Shown here: piece after piece, positions 36,813 through 45,403 of the stretch
How the letters are laid out: the number at the start of each line of letters is the position of its first letter
Position numbering within the stretch: the first letter of the stretch is position 1
Assembly: GCF_014650495.1 (NCBI RefSeq)
Contig: NZ_BMVB01000023.1
Location: 1-64,000, forward strand
DNA: 64,000 bases
Origin: Streptomyces cinnamoneus
GTDB lineage: Bacteria; Actinomycetota; Actinomycetes; Streptomycetales; Streptomycetaceae
Reading direction: 5' to 3'
Translations under genes and position numbers: made by a program
Notes under the pieces: model-generated
What the model was told of the DNA's origin: nothing
Seen by the model: only the letters and a program-made list of their open reading frames with translations
Databases searched by the model: none

Positions 36813-39332
36813 CTACTCCGCCTTGATGGCGGCGAGCATGTTCAGCTTGGCGGCCCGGCGGGCGGGCCACAGCGCGGCCAGCACGCCGACGAAGGCGGCG
36901 AGCAGCAGGAAGACGCCCATGCGCTCCCAGGGGAGCACCAGCTCGTAGGTGCTGATGCCCTTCTTGATGAGGTCGCCCGCGGCCCAGCCGAAGAAGACGC
37001 CCAGCCCGATGCCCATCACACCGCCGAAGAGCGAGATGATCAGGGACTCCAGGCGCACCATGCGCTTGATGCCCTTGCGGTCCAGGCCGATGGCGCGCAG
37101 CATGCCGATCTCCTGCTGGCGCTCGAAGACCGACATCGCCAGGGTGTTGATGACGCCGAGGACGGCGACGACCACGGCCATGGCCAGCAGGCCGTAGAGC
37201 ATGTTCAGCAGCAGGCCGATGGCCTTGGAGATGCCGTCGGAGATGTCCTGCTTGGTCTGGATCTGGATGGCGGGGTTGTCGCCGAGGGCCTTGGCGAGCG
37301 AGTCCTTGACCTTGTCGTCGGCGCCGCCCTTGACCTTGACCATCACCTGGCGGTCGTCGATCTGGCTCTGGTGGGGGGCCAGGGTCTCCTTGTCGACCCA
37401 GATGCCGCGCATCAGGTCGTTGCCCTTGTAGACGCCGCCGACCGTCAGCTTGCCCTTCTTGCCGTCCTCGAAGGTGACGTCGAAGGAGGAGCCGAGCTTC
37501 CAGTGCTTGGTGCGGGCCATGGCGTCGTCGATGACGACCTTGTCGCCGGAGAGCCCGCTGAAGGAGCCCGACGTGAAGTCGAGGTTCGTCAGCTTGCCCA
37601 TGGTCGCGCCGTTGACGCCGGTGAGGCTCTGGTGGTCGCCGTCGATGCGGGCCGGGGACGAGCGCAGCGGGCTGGTGGCGGTGACGTCCGGGTGGGCGGA
37701 GAGCTTCTTGTCCACATCGGTGGACAGCGGGGTCATGCTCGCCATGGAGACGACGTAGTCGGCCTTCAGGGCGCCCGTGGCCATCTTGTCGATGGCCTGC
37801 TGGACGCTGCCGGCGATGACGGTCAGACCGGTGATCAGGGTCAGGCCGATCATCAGCGCGGAGGCGGTGGCGGCGGTGCGGCGCGGGTTGCGGACCGCGT
37901 TCTGCCGGGCGAGCTTGCCGGGCATCCCGAAGAGGCGCAGGACCGGCGCCGAGGCGGCGATCACCGGGCGGGACAGCAGCGGCGTCAGCACGAACACACC
38001 GATGAGGACCAGGCCCGCGCCCAGACCCATCATGGTCGAGCTGGTGGCTGTCAGGACGAGCGCGGCACCCGCGGCGGTCAGGACGCCGCCGATGGTGTTG
38101 CGGACCACCAGGGACTTGGTGGTGGCCACGGCGTGCACGCTGTTCATCGCGGCGACCGGCGGGATCTTCGCGGCGCGGCGGCCGGGCAGCCAGGCGGCGA
38201 GCATGGTCACGACGATGCCGACGACGAGCGAGGTGACGACCGTGCTGGGGGCGATCACCAGGGGGCCGTCGGGGACGGTCGCACCGGTGCCGCTGATCAG
38301 GGAGCGCAGACCGGCGCCGATGCCGATGCCCGCGCCCAGGCCGGCGACGCCGGCGACGGAGCCGACGACGAACGCCTCGATGAGCACCGAGCGGGTGACC
38401 TGGCGGCGGCTGGCGCCGACCGCGCGCATCAGGGCCAGCTCCTTGGTGCGCTGGGCGACCAGCATGGTGAAGGTGTTGGCGATGATGAAGACGCCGACGA
38501 AGAGGGATATGCCGGCGAAGACCAGCAGGCTGGTCCGCATGCCGTCCATGCTCTGGGCGATGACCCGGCTCTGCTCGTCCGCGAGCTCCTTGGCGGTGGT
38601 GGCCTCGGCGTCCTTGGGCAGGATCTTCTCGATGGACGTCTTGAGGGCGGCCTGGGAGGTACCGGCCGCGGCCTTCACGTCGATCCGGCTGAACTCGCCG
38701 GGCTTGGCGTAGAGCTGCTGTGCGGTGGCGGTGTCGAAGAGGGCGAGGCTGCCGCCGGCGGCGACGTTGCCGTCGTCGGTGGTGAAGACGCCGGTGAGCC
38801 TCTGCGTCAGGACCGGGCCGTCGACGGACACCCGGACGGTGTCGCCGACCTTGTAGCCCGCGCGCTCGGCGGTCTTGGCGTCGAGGGCGATCTCGCCCGC
38901 GCCCTTGGGGGCGCGGCCGCTCTTCAGCGGGTAGCGGGGGTCCTTGCCGCCGCTGCCGGCGTAGTAGTTGGCGCCGGAGGAGTTGAAGCCCTCGCCGACG
39001 AGCTTGCCGTCCTTGCCGGCGACGGCGGCGAAGCCGTTGACCGTGCCGGTGGCGGAGGCGGCGCCGGGCACCTTGGCGGCCTGGTCCAGCAGGTGCTGGC
39101 TGAGCTGCGGAACGGCGCCCGGGTTGTCCTCCTCGCTGCTCTTGCGGTGGGGCTCGATGGCGACGTCGACGCCGGTGAAGCCCTTTTCGGAGCTCTTCTG
39201 GTACGCGTCGGAGATGGTCGAGGTGAAGACCAGGGTGCCGGAGACGAAGGCGACGCCGAGCATGACGGCGAGCACGGTCATCAGCAGCCTGGCCTTGTGC
39301 GCGAGCACATTGCGCAGGGCGGTGCGGAACAT
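36813..39332 (-). CDS. ABC transporter permease, FtsX-like, duplicated
   Basis: An 839-residue membrane protein with the same plan as the permease at 15982-18543: N-terminal anchor (LLMTVLAVMLGVAFVSGTLVF), extracellular core domain, first FtsX block (QRTKELALMRAVGASRRQV), middle helices, second extracellular domain, last FtsX block (FERQQEIGMLRAIGLDRKG). Partner ATPase lies 33 bases upstream. The substrate is unknown. It sits between cfa and bldA; no regulator adjoins it. Confidence 0.92.
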   Translation of the reverse strand: MFRTALRNVLAHKARLLMTVLAVMLGVAFVSGTLVFTSTISDAYQKSSEKGFTGVDVAIEPHRKSSEEDNPGAVPQLSQHLLDQAAKVPGAASATGTVNGFAAVAGKDGKLVGEGFNSSGANYYAGSGGKDPRYPLKSGRAPKGAGEIALDAKTAERAGYKVGDTVRVSVDGPVLTQRLTGVFTTDDGNVAAGGSLALFDTATAQQLYAKPGEFSRIDVKAAAGTSQAALKTSIEKILPKDAEATTAKELADEQSRVIAQSMDGMRTSLLVFAGISLFVGVFIIANTFTMLVAQRTKELALMRAVGASRRQVTRSVLIEAFVVGSVAGVAGLGAGIGIGAGLRSLISGTGATVPDGPLVIAPSTVVTSLVVGIVVTMLAAWLPGRRAAKIPPVAAMNSVHAVATTKSLVVRNTIGGVLTAAGAALVLTATSSTMMGLGAGLVLIGVFVLTPLLSRPVIAASAPVLRLFGMPGKLARQNAVRNPRRTAATASALMIGLTLITGLTVIAGSVQQAIDKMATGALKADYVVSMASMTPLSTDVDKKLSAHPDVTATSPLRSSPARIDGDHQSLTGVNGATMGKLTNLDFTSGSFSGLSGDKVVIDDAMARTKHWKLGSSFDVTFEDGKKGKLTVGGVYKGNDLMRGIWVDKETLAPHQSQIDDRQVMVKVKGGADDKVKDSLAKALGDNPAIQIQTKQDISDGISKAIGLLLNMLYGLLAMAVVVAVLGVINTLAMSVFERQQEIGMLRAIGLDRKGIKRMVRLESLIISLFGGVMGIGLGVFFGWAAGDLIKKGISTYELVLPWERMGVFLLLAAFVGVLAALWPARRAAKLNMLAAIKAE

Positions 39333-39365
39333 GAGGTCAGTCCTGAAGATCGAATCCGGCGGTGA

Positions 39366-40148
39366 TCAGCTCGTACGGCCCTTGGCGTCGAACCGCTTCA
39401 TGCGGTCCAGGACGGCGTCGGCGGTGGGCTCGCGCAGCTCGTCGACGATGCGGCCGTCGGCGAGGAAGACGACGCGGTCGGCGTAGGAGGCGGCGACCGG
39501 GTCGTGGGTGACCATGACGACCGTCTGGCCGAGCTCGCGCACCGAGTTGCGCAGGAAGCCGAGGACCTCGGCGCCGGAGCGGGAGTCCAGGTTTCCGGTG
39601 GGCTCGTCGGCGAACATGATCTCGGGGCGGCCGGCCAGGGCGCGGGCCACGGCCACGCGCTGCTGCTGGCCGCCGGAGAGCTGGTTCGGGCGGTGCTTGA
39701 GGCGGCCGGAGAGGCCGACGGTGTCGACCACCATGTCCAGCCACTGCTTGTCGGGCTTGCGGCCGGCGATGTCCATGGGAAGCGTGATGTTCTCCAGGGC
39801 GTTCAGCGTCGGCAGCAGGTTGAACGCCTGGAAGATGAAGCCGATCTTGTCGCGGCGGAGCCGGGTCAGCTTCTTGTCGTTGAGCCCGGTCAGCTCCACG
39901 TCGCCGATGCGGGCCGAGCCGCCGGAGACCGAGTCGAGGCCGGCCATGCAGTGCATCAGCGTCGACTTGCCGGAGCCCGAGGGGCCCATGATCGCGGTGA
40001 ATTCGGCCTGCCGGAACTCCACCGAGACGGCGTCGAGGGCAACCACCTGGGTCTCGCCCTGTCCGTAGACCTTGGTGAGATCCGTGGCGCGGGCTGCCAC
40101 CGCAGCGGTGCGGACGGCGGCGGGGGCGCCGAAGGGGGTGGTGGTCAC
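39366..40148 (-). CDS. ABC transporter ATP-binding protein, MacB/LolD type
   Basis: A 260-residue ATPase with Walker A GPSGSGKSTLMHCMAGLD, FQAFNLLPTLNALEN, signature LSGGQQQRVAVARAL, Walker B IMFADEPTGNLD and MVTHD. Its central part is nearly identical to the ATPase at 15197-15985, so the two pairs arose by duplication. GTG start with AGGAG nine bases upstream. It reads away from bldA. Confidence 0.93.
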   Translation of the reverse strand: MTTTPFGAPAAVRTAAVAARATDLTKVYGQGETQVVALDAVSVEFRQAEFTAIMGPSGSGKSTLMHCMAGLDSVSGGSARIGDVELTGLNDKKLTRLRRDKIGFIFQAFNLLPTLNALENITLPMDIAGRKPDKQWLDMVVDTVGLSGRLKHRPNQLSGGQQQRVAVARALAGRPEIMFADEPTGNLDSRSGAEVLGFLRNSVRELGQTVVMVTHDPVAASYADRVVFLADGRIVDELREPTADAVLDRMKRFDAKGRTS

Positions 40149-40571
40149 GAGGGAGCACTCCTGTCGGACGGTGTTCGGCGGCCGGTTCGCGGACCGCTTC
40201 AGGGACTACTCCATGCTCCGGTGTCCGACCCCCCTCCGGGATCCGCCCCAGCTCCGGTCTCCGGGACATGCTCGGGAGGTACACCGAGGGGGCGCCGTCA
40301 TCCCTGGGTAGGAGATCGCTCCTTACGCAGGGCGACGAGATTGCGACAATTCCGGTTGATGTCGCGAGCGGGGTGGTGAACGGGGGAGATCGGCCTCTGG
40401 CATGTGCCAAGGGCGTCATCCCTGCACTGATGGGTACTCAGTTGCCAATAAAATAAGACAACCTCGGGTCAGGGTTCCGCTGTTTGGGGGGCTCTCCCCG
40501 GCTAGGCTCGTCTTGCTCTCATCGAGGGGAGGAACGCACACCCGCCTCCCCGCTGTGCTGCCCGAGAGCCC
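40149..40571. promoter_or_regulatory. bldA: Region between ABC ATPase and bldA, with candidate bldA promoter
   Basis: These 423 bases hold no supported gene. Seen here: the dyad TGGCA-TG-TGCCA at 40398-40409, two copies of CGTCATCCCTG about 115 bases apart, an A/T-rich run AATAAAATAAGACAA at 40447-40461, and TAGGCT at 40503-40508. The last is a good -10 candidate; a start near 40515 would give a 57-base leader to the tRNA. Confidence 0.45.
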
Positions 40572-40654
40572 GCCCGGATGGTGGAATGCAGACACGGCGA
40601 GCTTAAACCTCGCTGGCCCTTCGGGCCGTGCCGGTTCAAGTCCGGCTCCGGGCA
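40572..40654 (+). tRNA. bldA: tRNA-Leu (anticodon UAA), bldA
   Basis: A class II tRNA of 83 bases. Acceptor stem GCCCGGA/TCCGGGC, discriminator A. The anticodon arm GCGAG - CTTAAAC - CTCGC gives anticodon TAA, which reads the rare UUA codon. A variable arm GGCCCTTCGGGCC and T-loop GGTTCAAGTCC follow. CCA is not encoded. In Streptomyces this tRNA is bldA, the developmental regulator that limits translation of TTA-containing genes for aerial growth and antibiotics. I saw no in-frame TTA codon in the genes of this window by eye. Confidence 0.96.
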
Positions 40655-40869
40655 CCTCCTTGCCGAGGCTCCGCCGCTCCGGCCTTGACGCTTTCCTGAC
40701 GTTCCCCCTCCCCTTTTCCGCCCGGCGCGCGGAACCGACCGCCGTTGGTTCGCGTTGTCGGGTACGTGGGCATGGGAAGAAAAGATCGTCCCGAAGCAGG
40801 AGAGCCATTCTTTTGCCTACCTATTACCCTTGAGCCCAAGGCCGCGCAGGGTGGCCATGGAGGAGTGAG

Positions 40870-41763
40870 ATGAGGAGCAGCAACCCGGTCTTCTCGCGAC
40901 GGGGGTTCAGCCGCGACAACAGCGGCTACGCGGGCTTCGGCGCGGGGCCGCAGGCCGGGACCGCGGCCCAGGGCAACCCGTACGCGACCAACCCGTACGC
41001 CGACAACCCGTACGCCCAGCCCACCAACCCCTACGCGGCGAACCCGTACGCGCAGGGCGGGCCGGACCTCCAGCAGGGCTACCCGCAGGCGCCCGCGGCC
41101 GCGCAGGCCGGCCGGATGACCATCGACGACGTGGTCACGCGCACCGGCATCACGCTGGGCGCCGTGATCGTGACCGCCATCGCCGCGTGGGCGCTGTCGC
41201 TGCCCGTCGCGGTCGGCTTCGGCGCCGGCCTCGTGGCGATGGTGCTGGGCCTGGTCCAGTCGTTCAAGCAGAAGCCGTCCCCTGCGCTGATCCTGGCCTA
41301 CGCGGCCTTCGAGGGCCTCTTCCTCGGCGTGATCAGCAAGGTCTACAACGACGTCGCCTACGGCGCCCCGATGCAGGCGGTGCTCGGCACGATGGCCGTC
41401 TTCGCCGGCGTGCTCATCGCCTACCGGGCGCGGATCATCCGGGTGAACCGCCGGTTCACCCGCTTCGTGATCGCCGCCGGTATCGGCTTCCTGCTGCTGA
41501 TGGTCGCGAACTCCCTGTTCGCCGTCTTCGGCGGCGGCGACGGCCTGGGCTTCCGCAGCGGCGGCCTGGGCGTGGCCATGGGCGTCGTCGGCGTCCTGCT
41601 GGGTGCCGCGTACCTGGCGCTGGACTTCAAGCAGATCGAGGACGGCGTCCAGTACGGCGCTCCCCGCGAGGAGTCCTGGCTGGCGGCCTTCGGTCTGACG
41701 CTGTCGCTCGTGTGGATCTACACCGAGATCCTCCGGATCATCGCGATCCTGAATAACGACTAG
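40870..41763 (+). CDS. Bax inhibitor-1/YccA family membrane protein
   Basis: A 297-residue protein. The first 80 residues are Asn/Pro/Tyr/Ala-rich with repeated NPYA units (NPYATNPYADNPYAQPTNPY), a cytoplasmic disordered tail. Residues about 90-295 hold seven hydrophobic helices, with the BI-1 features FVIAAGIGFLLLMVANSLF, LGAAYLALDFKQIEDGVQYG and the end EESWLAAFGLTLSLVWIYTEILRII. Members are pH-sensitive calcium leak channels or modulate membrane protein turnover. GGAGGAG precedes the ATG. Confidence 0.9.
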   Translation: MRSSNPVFSRRGFSRDNSGYAGFGAGPQAGTAAQGNPYATNPYADNPYAQPTNPYAANPYAQGGPDLQQGYPQAPAAAQAGRMTIDDVVTRTGITLGAVIVTAIAAWALSLPVAVGFGAGLVAMVLGLVQSFKQKPSPALILAYAAFEGLFLGVISKVYNDVAYGAPMQAVLGTMAVFAGVLIAYRARIIRVNRRFTRFVIAAGIGFLLLMVANSLFAVFGGGDGLGFRSGGLGVAMGVVGVLLGAAYLALDFKQIEDGVQYGAPREESWLAAFGLTLSLVWIYTEILRIIAILNND

Positions 41764-41809
41764 CGGCGCCGGCCGCCGGTCACGGCCGGCGGTCCCGTCC
41801 GGACGACGG

Positions 41810-41848
41810 GGAAGGGCCCGGGAAGGCAATGCCTTCCCGGGCCCTTCC
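41810..41848. terminator. Bidirectional terminator
   Basis: A perfect 18-bp stem with an AAT loop, followed by GTTTCT, sits between the convergent BI-1 gene and the DUF4287-like gene. A second, shorter GC stem (41770-41792) lies just before it. Confidence 0.9.
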
Positions 41849-41860
41849 GTTTCTGGCGCG

Positions 41861-42091
41861 CTACCGAAGCTTCCGAGCGGCCCGTTGGAGGTCGTACTCG
41901 TGGACGATCGCCTTTGCGTGGCCGTAAGCGAGATTGTGCTCTCCGCGCAGCCAGCTGACCTTCTCCTCGAAGCGGAAGAGGGAGGGGCCTTCTTCGACCG
42001 TGCGCAGCCAGTCGGCTACTTCGCGGCCGGTGCAGTGGGGGATTCGGGAGAGCAGGTTCCGGTGGGTCTCGTCGGAGAAGACGTGGGACAT
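41861..42091 (-). CDS. Small conserved protein, DUF4287-like
   Basis: A 76-residue cytoplasmic protein: MSHVFSDETHRNLLSRIPHC, then TGREVADWLRTVEEGPSLFRFEEKV and HNLAYGHAKAIVHEYDLQRAARKLR. The final block matches the DUF4287 pattern, in which a helix with HGHA-like sequence is conserved. Function unknown. The start at 42091 follows GGAGG at five bases; an upstream ATG at 42127 lacks a site. Confidence 0.75.
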   Translation of the reverse strand: MSHVFSDETHRNLLSRIPHCTGREVADWLRTVEEGPSLFRFEEKVSWLRGEHNLAYGHAKAIVHEYDLQRAARKLR

Positions 42092-42177
42092 CGGCGCCTC
42101 CGGACGCGTCGAATGATGGTCCTTCATGTCACCGTGCCCGAGTGTTCAAGCGTTGGCAACAGTCGGTGGGCGGCGCA

Positions 42178-42189
42178 TAGGCTCAAGGC
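42178..42189 (+). promoter_or_regulatory. Leaderless promoter -10 box
   Basis: TAGGCT (42178-42183) ends six bases before a GTG start, with TTGGCA nineteen bases upstream of it (42153-42158). No ribosome site is present, so transcription probably begins at the start codon. Confidence 0.5.
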
Positions 42190-42516
42190 GTGGATGACGT
42201 GACGCCTCTTCTGGCCGCTGTGGACACCTTCGCCGACCGGCTGCGGGCCCTGCCGCAGTCCCGACTGAGCCGTGGGGCGGCCGCGGAAGCGCTGGCCTTG
42301 GCGCGAGAGTTGGCCGCCTGGACGCAGCGGATCGAGGAACCGGGGGTTCCGGTGGTGCGGGAGATGCCGGAGGCGGGGATGTTCGCGGTCGCGGACCAAG
42401 TGGCGGTGGCCGGTCACGACTTGGCGGAGGCCCTGGTCGCCTCCGGCGACGTCAAGGAGGGCGTGTCCCGGGGCGTCGACCTGGTCGAGGCGGCGGCCCG
42501 GCGCTGCGGGCTGTAG
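42190..42516 (+). CDS. Small conserved Streptomyces protein
   Basis: A 108-residue helical, Ala-rich protein (MDDVTPLLAAVDTFADRLRAL ... GHDLAEALVASGDVKEGVSRGVDLVEAAARRCGL). No signal or membrane segment. I do not recognise a named family. Coding potential is good: third positions are strongly G/C and a leaderless promoter sits exactly at the GTG. Confidence 0.7.
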   Translation: MDDVTPLLAAVDTFADRLRALPQSRLSRGAAAEALALARELAAWTQRIEEPGVPVVREMPEAGMFAVADQVAVAGHDLAEALVASGDVKEGVSRGVDLVEAAARRCGL

Positions 42517-42613
42517 CGGGCCGTGGGCCGTCGTACGGCCGCGGCGGGACCCGGGGCCGCGCCGGGGGTGCCCCCGGCCGGGCGGTAAGCCGCCCGGGCT
42601 GCGGCAGCTACGG

Positions 42614-43378
42614 CTACAGCGAGGCGATGACCCGGTCCGCCAGGACGTAGACGGTGCCGGTCTCGCACTGGAAGGTCAGGGCGTAGGCGCCCGAGACGGC
42701 GGAGCCGCCCAGGAGGACGGGCGCGTCACCGGCCCGCAGGGCCTCGGCCAGGCGCTCGGCGGTCTCGCGGTGCCCCGGGGTCATGCAGACGGTGGTGCCG
42801 TCGGCGAAGACGTAGACGTCGAGCGTGCCCAGCGGACCGGGGCGGACGTCCGCGAGCGGAACGGCGTCGTCGGCCAGCTCGTCCAGACGCTCCACCGTTC
42901 GCTCGTGGTCGGTGACGGCCGAGGCGGCGGGGGTGAAGTCGGGGTGGGAGGGGTGGCGTCGGCGGGCGGCTGCCAGCTCCGGGGAGTCCGCGGCCTCCGC
43001 CTCCAGGTCCAGGCCGGCGAAGTCGCTCTGGCGCGGCAGGTGGAAACCGCCGTACGGGCCCTCGGCGAGGGGCTCCAGAAGAGAGGGGGCGTCGGCCTCC
43101 TGCGCGGCCCAGAACGCCCGGGCCTCCGCCAGCTCCCGCTCGCGCTCCTCCGCGAGCGCGTCGGCGACGGCGGCACGTATCTCCGCGAGCTCGGCGACCG
43201 GGGCGGTGCGGGCATGGGGAACGGCAGCGGGTGCCCCGCGCTCCGCGGCGGCGACGGCCAGGTCGGCGCGCAGGGCCGTGATCTGGCGGCGCAGGGCGCG
43301 CGTGCTGTGCAGGGCGGCGACGCCCACGGCCGTGGCGGTGGCAGCGGCCAGCAGCAGGGCAAGGGACATGGCGCTCAC
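42614..43378 (-). CDS. Membrane-anchored hypothetical protein
   Basis: A 254-residue protein. Residues 4-24 are one hydrophobic helix, residues 28-95 a charged coiled coil (RRQITALRADLAVAAAERG ... LAEERERELAEARAFW), and the C-terminal 90 residues form a compact alpha/beta domain (LGTLDVYVFADGTTVCMTPGHRETAERLAEAL ... YALTFQCETGTVYVLADRVIASL). I do not recognise the family. The GTG at 43378 follows GGGAG at seven bases; an ATG nine bases later is the alternative. Confidence 0.75.
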   Translation of the reverse strand: MSAMSLALLLAAATATAVGVAALHSTRALRRQITALRADLAVAAAERGAPAAVPHARTAPVAELAEIRAAVADALAEERERELAEARAFWAAQEADAPSLLEPLAEGPYGGFHLPRQSDFAGLDLEAEAADSPELAAARRRHPSHPDFTPAASAVTDHERTVERLDELADDAVPLADVRPGPLGTLDVYVFADGTTVCMTPGHRETAERLAEALRAGDAPVLLGGSAVSGAYALTFQCETGTVYVLADRVIASL

Positions 43379-43519
43379 TGACGTACTCCCGGTTGCTATG
43401 GATCCCCCGAATTCCTACCTCAGGTTCGCGCATGCCTCCGGGCGCCCACAGTGCAAAACGTCATGAAGCGGGCGGGACTTTCGGCCCGGACGTTGCCTCT
43501 TCAACCAGTCTGACCTGGG

Positions 43520-43576
43520 GAAACGAATCTCCCCCGGGACGTTGGTCACATCCTGGGGGAGATTGGGTCACGTTTC
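43520..43576 (-). terminator. Hairpin downstream of the thiolase gene
   Basis: AATCTCCCCC (43526-43535) pairs perfectly with GGGGGAGATT (43555-43564), flanked by a second pair GAAACG/CGTTTC. It lies between two minus-strand genes and probably ends thiolase transcription. The outer pair is separated by six unpaired bases. Confidence 0.55.
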
Positions 43577-43649
43577 GGCAAGGTGGCCGAAGGTTGTCGC
43601 CGGCAGTTGCCGGAGGCTCACTTCAGCCGGTCGTCGCCTCCGCTGCGGC

Positions 43650-44870
43650 TCAGCTCAGCCGCTCGATGACCATCGCCATGCCCTGGCCGCCGCCCACGCA
43701 CATCGTCTCCAGGCCGAACTGCTTGTCGTGGAACTGCAGCGAGTTGATCAGCGTGCCCGTGATCCGGGCGCCGGTCATGCCGAACGGGTGGCCGACCGCG
43801 ATCGCGCCGCCGTTGACGTTCAGCTTGTCGATGTCGACGCCCAGGTCCCGGTAGGACGGGATGACCTGTGCGGCGAACGCCTCGTTGATCTCGACCAGGT
43901 CGATGTCGTCGATGGTCAGCCCCGCCCGCCGCAGCGCCTGCTTGCTGGCCTCCACCGGGCCGTAGCCCATGATCTCCGGCGACAGCGCCGAGACGCCCGT
44001 GGAGACGATGCGCGCCAGCGGGGTCAGGCCCAGCTCGCGGGCCTTCGTGTCGGACATGATCACCAGGGCGGCGGCACCGTCGTTCAGCGGGCAGCAGTTG
44101 GCCGCCGTGATCAGGCCGTCGGGGCGGAACGCCGGCTTCAGGCCCTGGACGCCCTCCAGGGTGACGCCCGCGCGGGGGCCGTCGTCCTGGGAGACGACCG
44201 TGCCGTCGGGGAGCGTCACCGGAGTGATCTCGCGTGCCCAGAAGCCGTTGGCGATGGCCTGCTCGGCGAGGTTCTGCGACCGCACGCCGAACTCGTCCAT
44301 CTCCTCGCGGGTGACGCCCTTGAGGCGGGCCAGGTTCTCCGCGGTCTGGCCCATCGCGATGTAGGCGTCCGGCACCAGGCCGTCCTCGCGCGGGTCGTGC
44401 CAGCCCTCGCCGCCCTGCTCGGCGCGGGCGGCCGTGCGGGCCTCGGCGTCGGCGAAGAGCGGGTTGTGGGTGCCGGGCATGCCGTCGGAGGAGCCGTTGA
44501 CCGAGCGCGAGACCGTCTCCACGCCCGCGGAGATGAAGACGTCGCCCTCGCCCGCCTTGATCGCGTGCAGCGCCATCCGGGAGGTCTGCAGCGACGAGGC
44601 GCAGTAGCGGGTGATGGTGGTGGCGGGCAGGTGGTCCATGCCCATCTGCACGGCCACGATGCGGCCCAGGTTGTGGCCCTGCTCGCCGCCGGGGAGGCCA
44701 CAGCCGAGCATCAGGTCGTCGATCTCGCGCGGGTCGAGCCCGGGCACCTTCGCGAGGGCGGCCTGGATGATCGTGGCGGTGAGGTCGTCGGGCCGCAGCT
44801 CCTTGAGGGACCCCTTGAAGGCGCGACCGATGGGGGAGCGGGCGGTTGAGACGATCACGGCTTCGGGCAT
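43650..44870 (-). CDS. Acetyl-CoA acetyltransferase (thiolase)
   Basis: A 406-residue thiolase. Nucleophile Cys90 in ITRYCASSLQTSRMALHAI, the block NGSSDGMPG, the catalytic His in NGGAIAVGHPFGMTGARI and the second Cys in MCVGGGQGMAMV. It either cleaves 3-ketoacyl-CoA in beta-oxidation or condenses two acetyl-CoA. It is a single gene without a fadB partner here. The ATG at 44870 follows GGAG at six bases. A perfect palindrome upstream suggests a dedicated repressor. Confidence 0.93.
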   Translation of the reverse strand: MPEAVIVSTARSPIGRAFKGSLKELRPDDLTATIIQAALAKVPGLDPREIDDLMLGCGLPGGEQGHNLGRIVAVQMGMDHLPATTITRYCASSLQTSRMALHAIKAGEGDVFISAGVETVSRSVNGSSDGMPGTHNPLFADAEARTAARAEQGGEGWHDPREDGLVPDAYIAMGQTAENLARLKGVTREEMDEFGVRSQNLAEQAIANGFWAREITPVTLPDGTVVSQDDGPRAGVTLEGVQGLKPAFRPDGLITAANCCPLNDGAAALVIMSDTKARELGLTPLARIVSTGVSALSPEIMGYGPVEASKQALRRAGLTIDDIDLVEINEAFAAQVIPSYRDLGVDIDKLNVNGGAIAVGHPFGMTGARITGTLINSLQFHDKQFGLETMCVGGGQGMAMVIERLS

Positions 44871-44916
44871 CACGGCTCCAGGGGGCGCGAGTAAGCAGGA
44901 CTGCACCGGAAGTTAC

Positions 44917-44934
44917 CCGCAAGTACGCTTGCGG
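44917..44934 (-). promoter_or_regulatory. Palindromic operator candidate upstream of thiolase
   Basis: CCGCAAG - TACG - CTTGCGG, a 7-bp-arm palindrome with a nearly symmetric centre, lies 47 bases before the thiolase start. This is where the promoter should be. Its form suits a TetR-family repressor of fatty-acid metabolism. The regulator is not in the window. Confidence 0.55.
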
Positions 44935-45002
44935 TCACGGCCTCCTCCCTGTGACGCGGACCTCTTTCTGCAGCCTGCCACTCCGGCCACCCGGCGGGCC
45001 AG

Positions 45003-45403
45003 CACCGACCGGTGCCGGGTCGACGCCGGCTGGTCCGGTCTGTGCCGGGTCGATGCCGGTCGACGCCGGCCGGTGTCGGCCGGTGTCGGCCGATGCTGGC
45101 TGGGCCGGTCTGCGCCGGGTCGACGCTGGTCAGTGCCGGTCGACGCCGGCTGGTCCGGTCAGTGCCGGGGTGATGCCGGCCGACGCCGGTCTGGTCGGTC
45201 AGTGCCCGGTCGACGCCGGCTGGGCCCTGTGCCGGGTCGACGCCGGTCGGTGCCCGGCCGATGCCGGCTGGTCCGGTCTGCGCCGGGTCGACGTCGGCCG
45301 ACGCCGGTCTGGGCGGTCAGTGCCGGGTCGGTGCCGGCCGACGCCGGTCAGTGCTCGTCCGCGCCGGTTCGGCAGGCAGTCGGTGCCGGCCGGGCTCCGG
45401 CGG
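45003..45403. repeat. Degenerate intergenic tandem repeat array
   Basis: About 400 bases made of imperfect copies of a unit near 30 bases, core TGCCGGGTCGACGCCGG followed by CTGGTCCGGTCTG or GTCAG. About ten copies can be traced, with internal 10-base half-units (GGTCGACGCC). All frames read through as low-complexity Ala/Gly/Arg/Asp peptides, but neither strand has a start with a ribosome site or codon structure like the neighbours. It directly follows the SGNH hydrolase stop codon. Probably non-coding and variable in copy number. Confidence 0.75.

Noticed and set aside
36810..39365. A long open frame on the plus strand opposite the FtsX-like permease.
   Set aside because: The permease on the minus strand has clear FtsX blocks and a coupled ATPase; the plus-strand product is Gly/Ala/Asp/His low complexity.
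40268..40456. Small plus-strand ORF upstream of bldA.
   Set aside because: No ribosome site, codon use unlike the neighbours, and it covers the probable promoter region.
45003..45403. Possible coding gene with Ala/Asp/Gly-rich repeats.
   Set aside because: All three plus-strand frames stay open because of composition alone, there is no start with a ribosome site, and in-frame reading past the hydrolase stop on the minus strand soon hits another stop.
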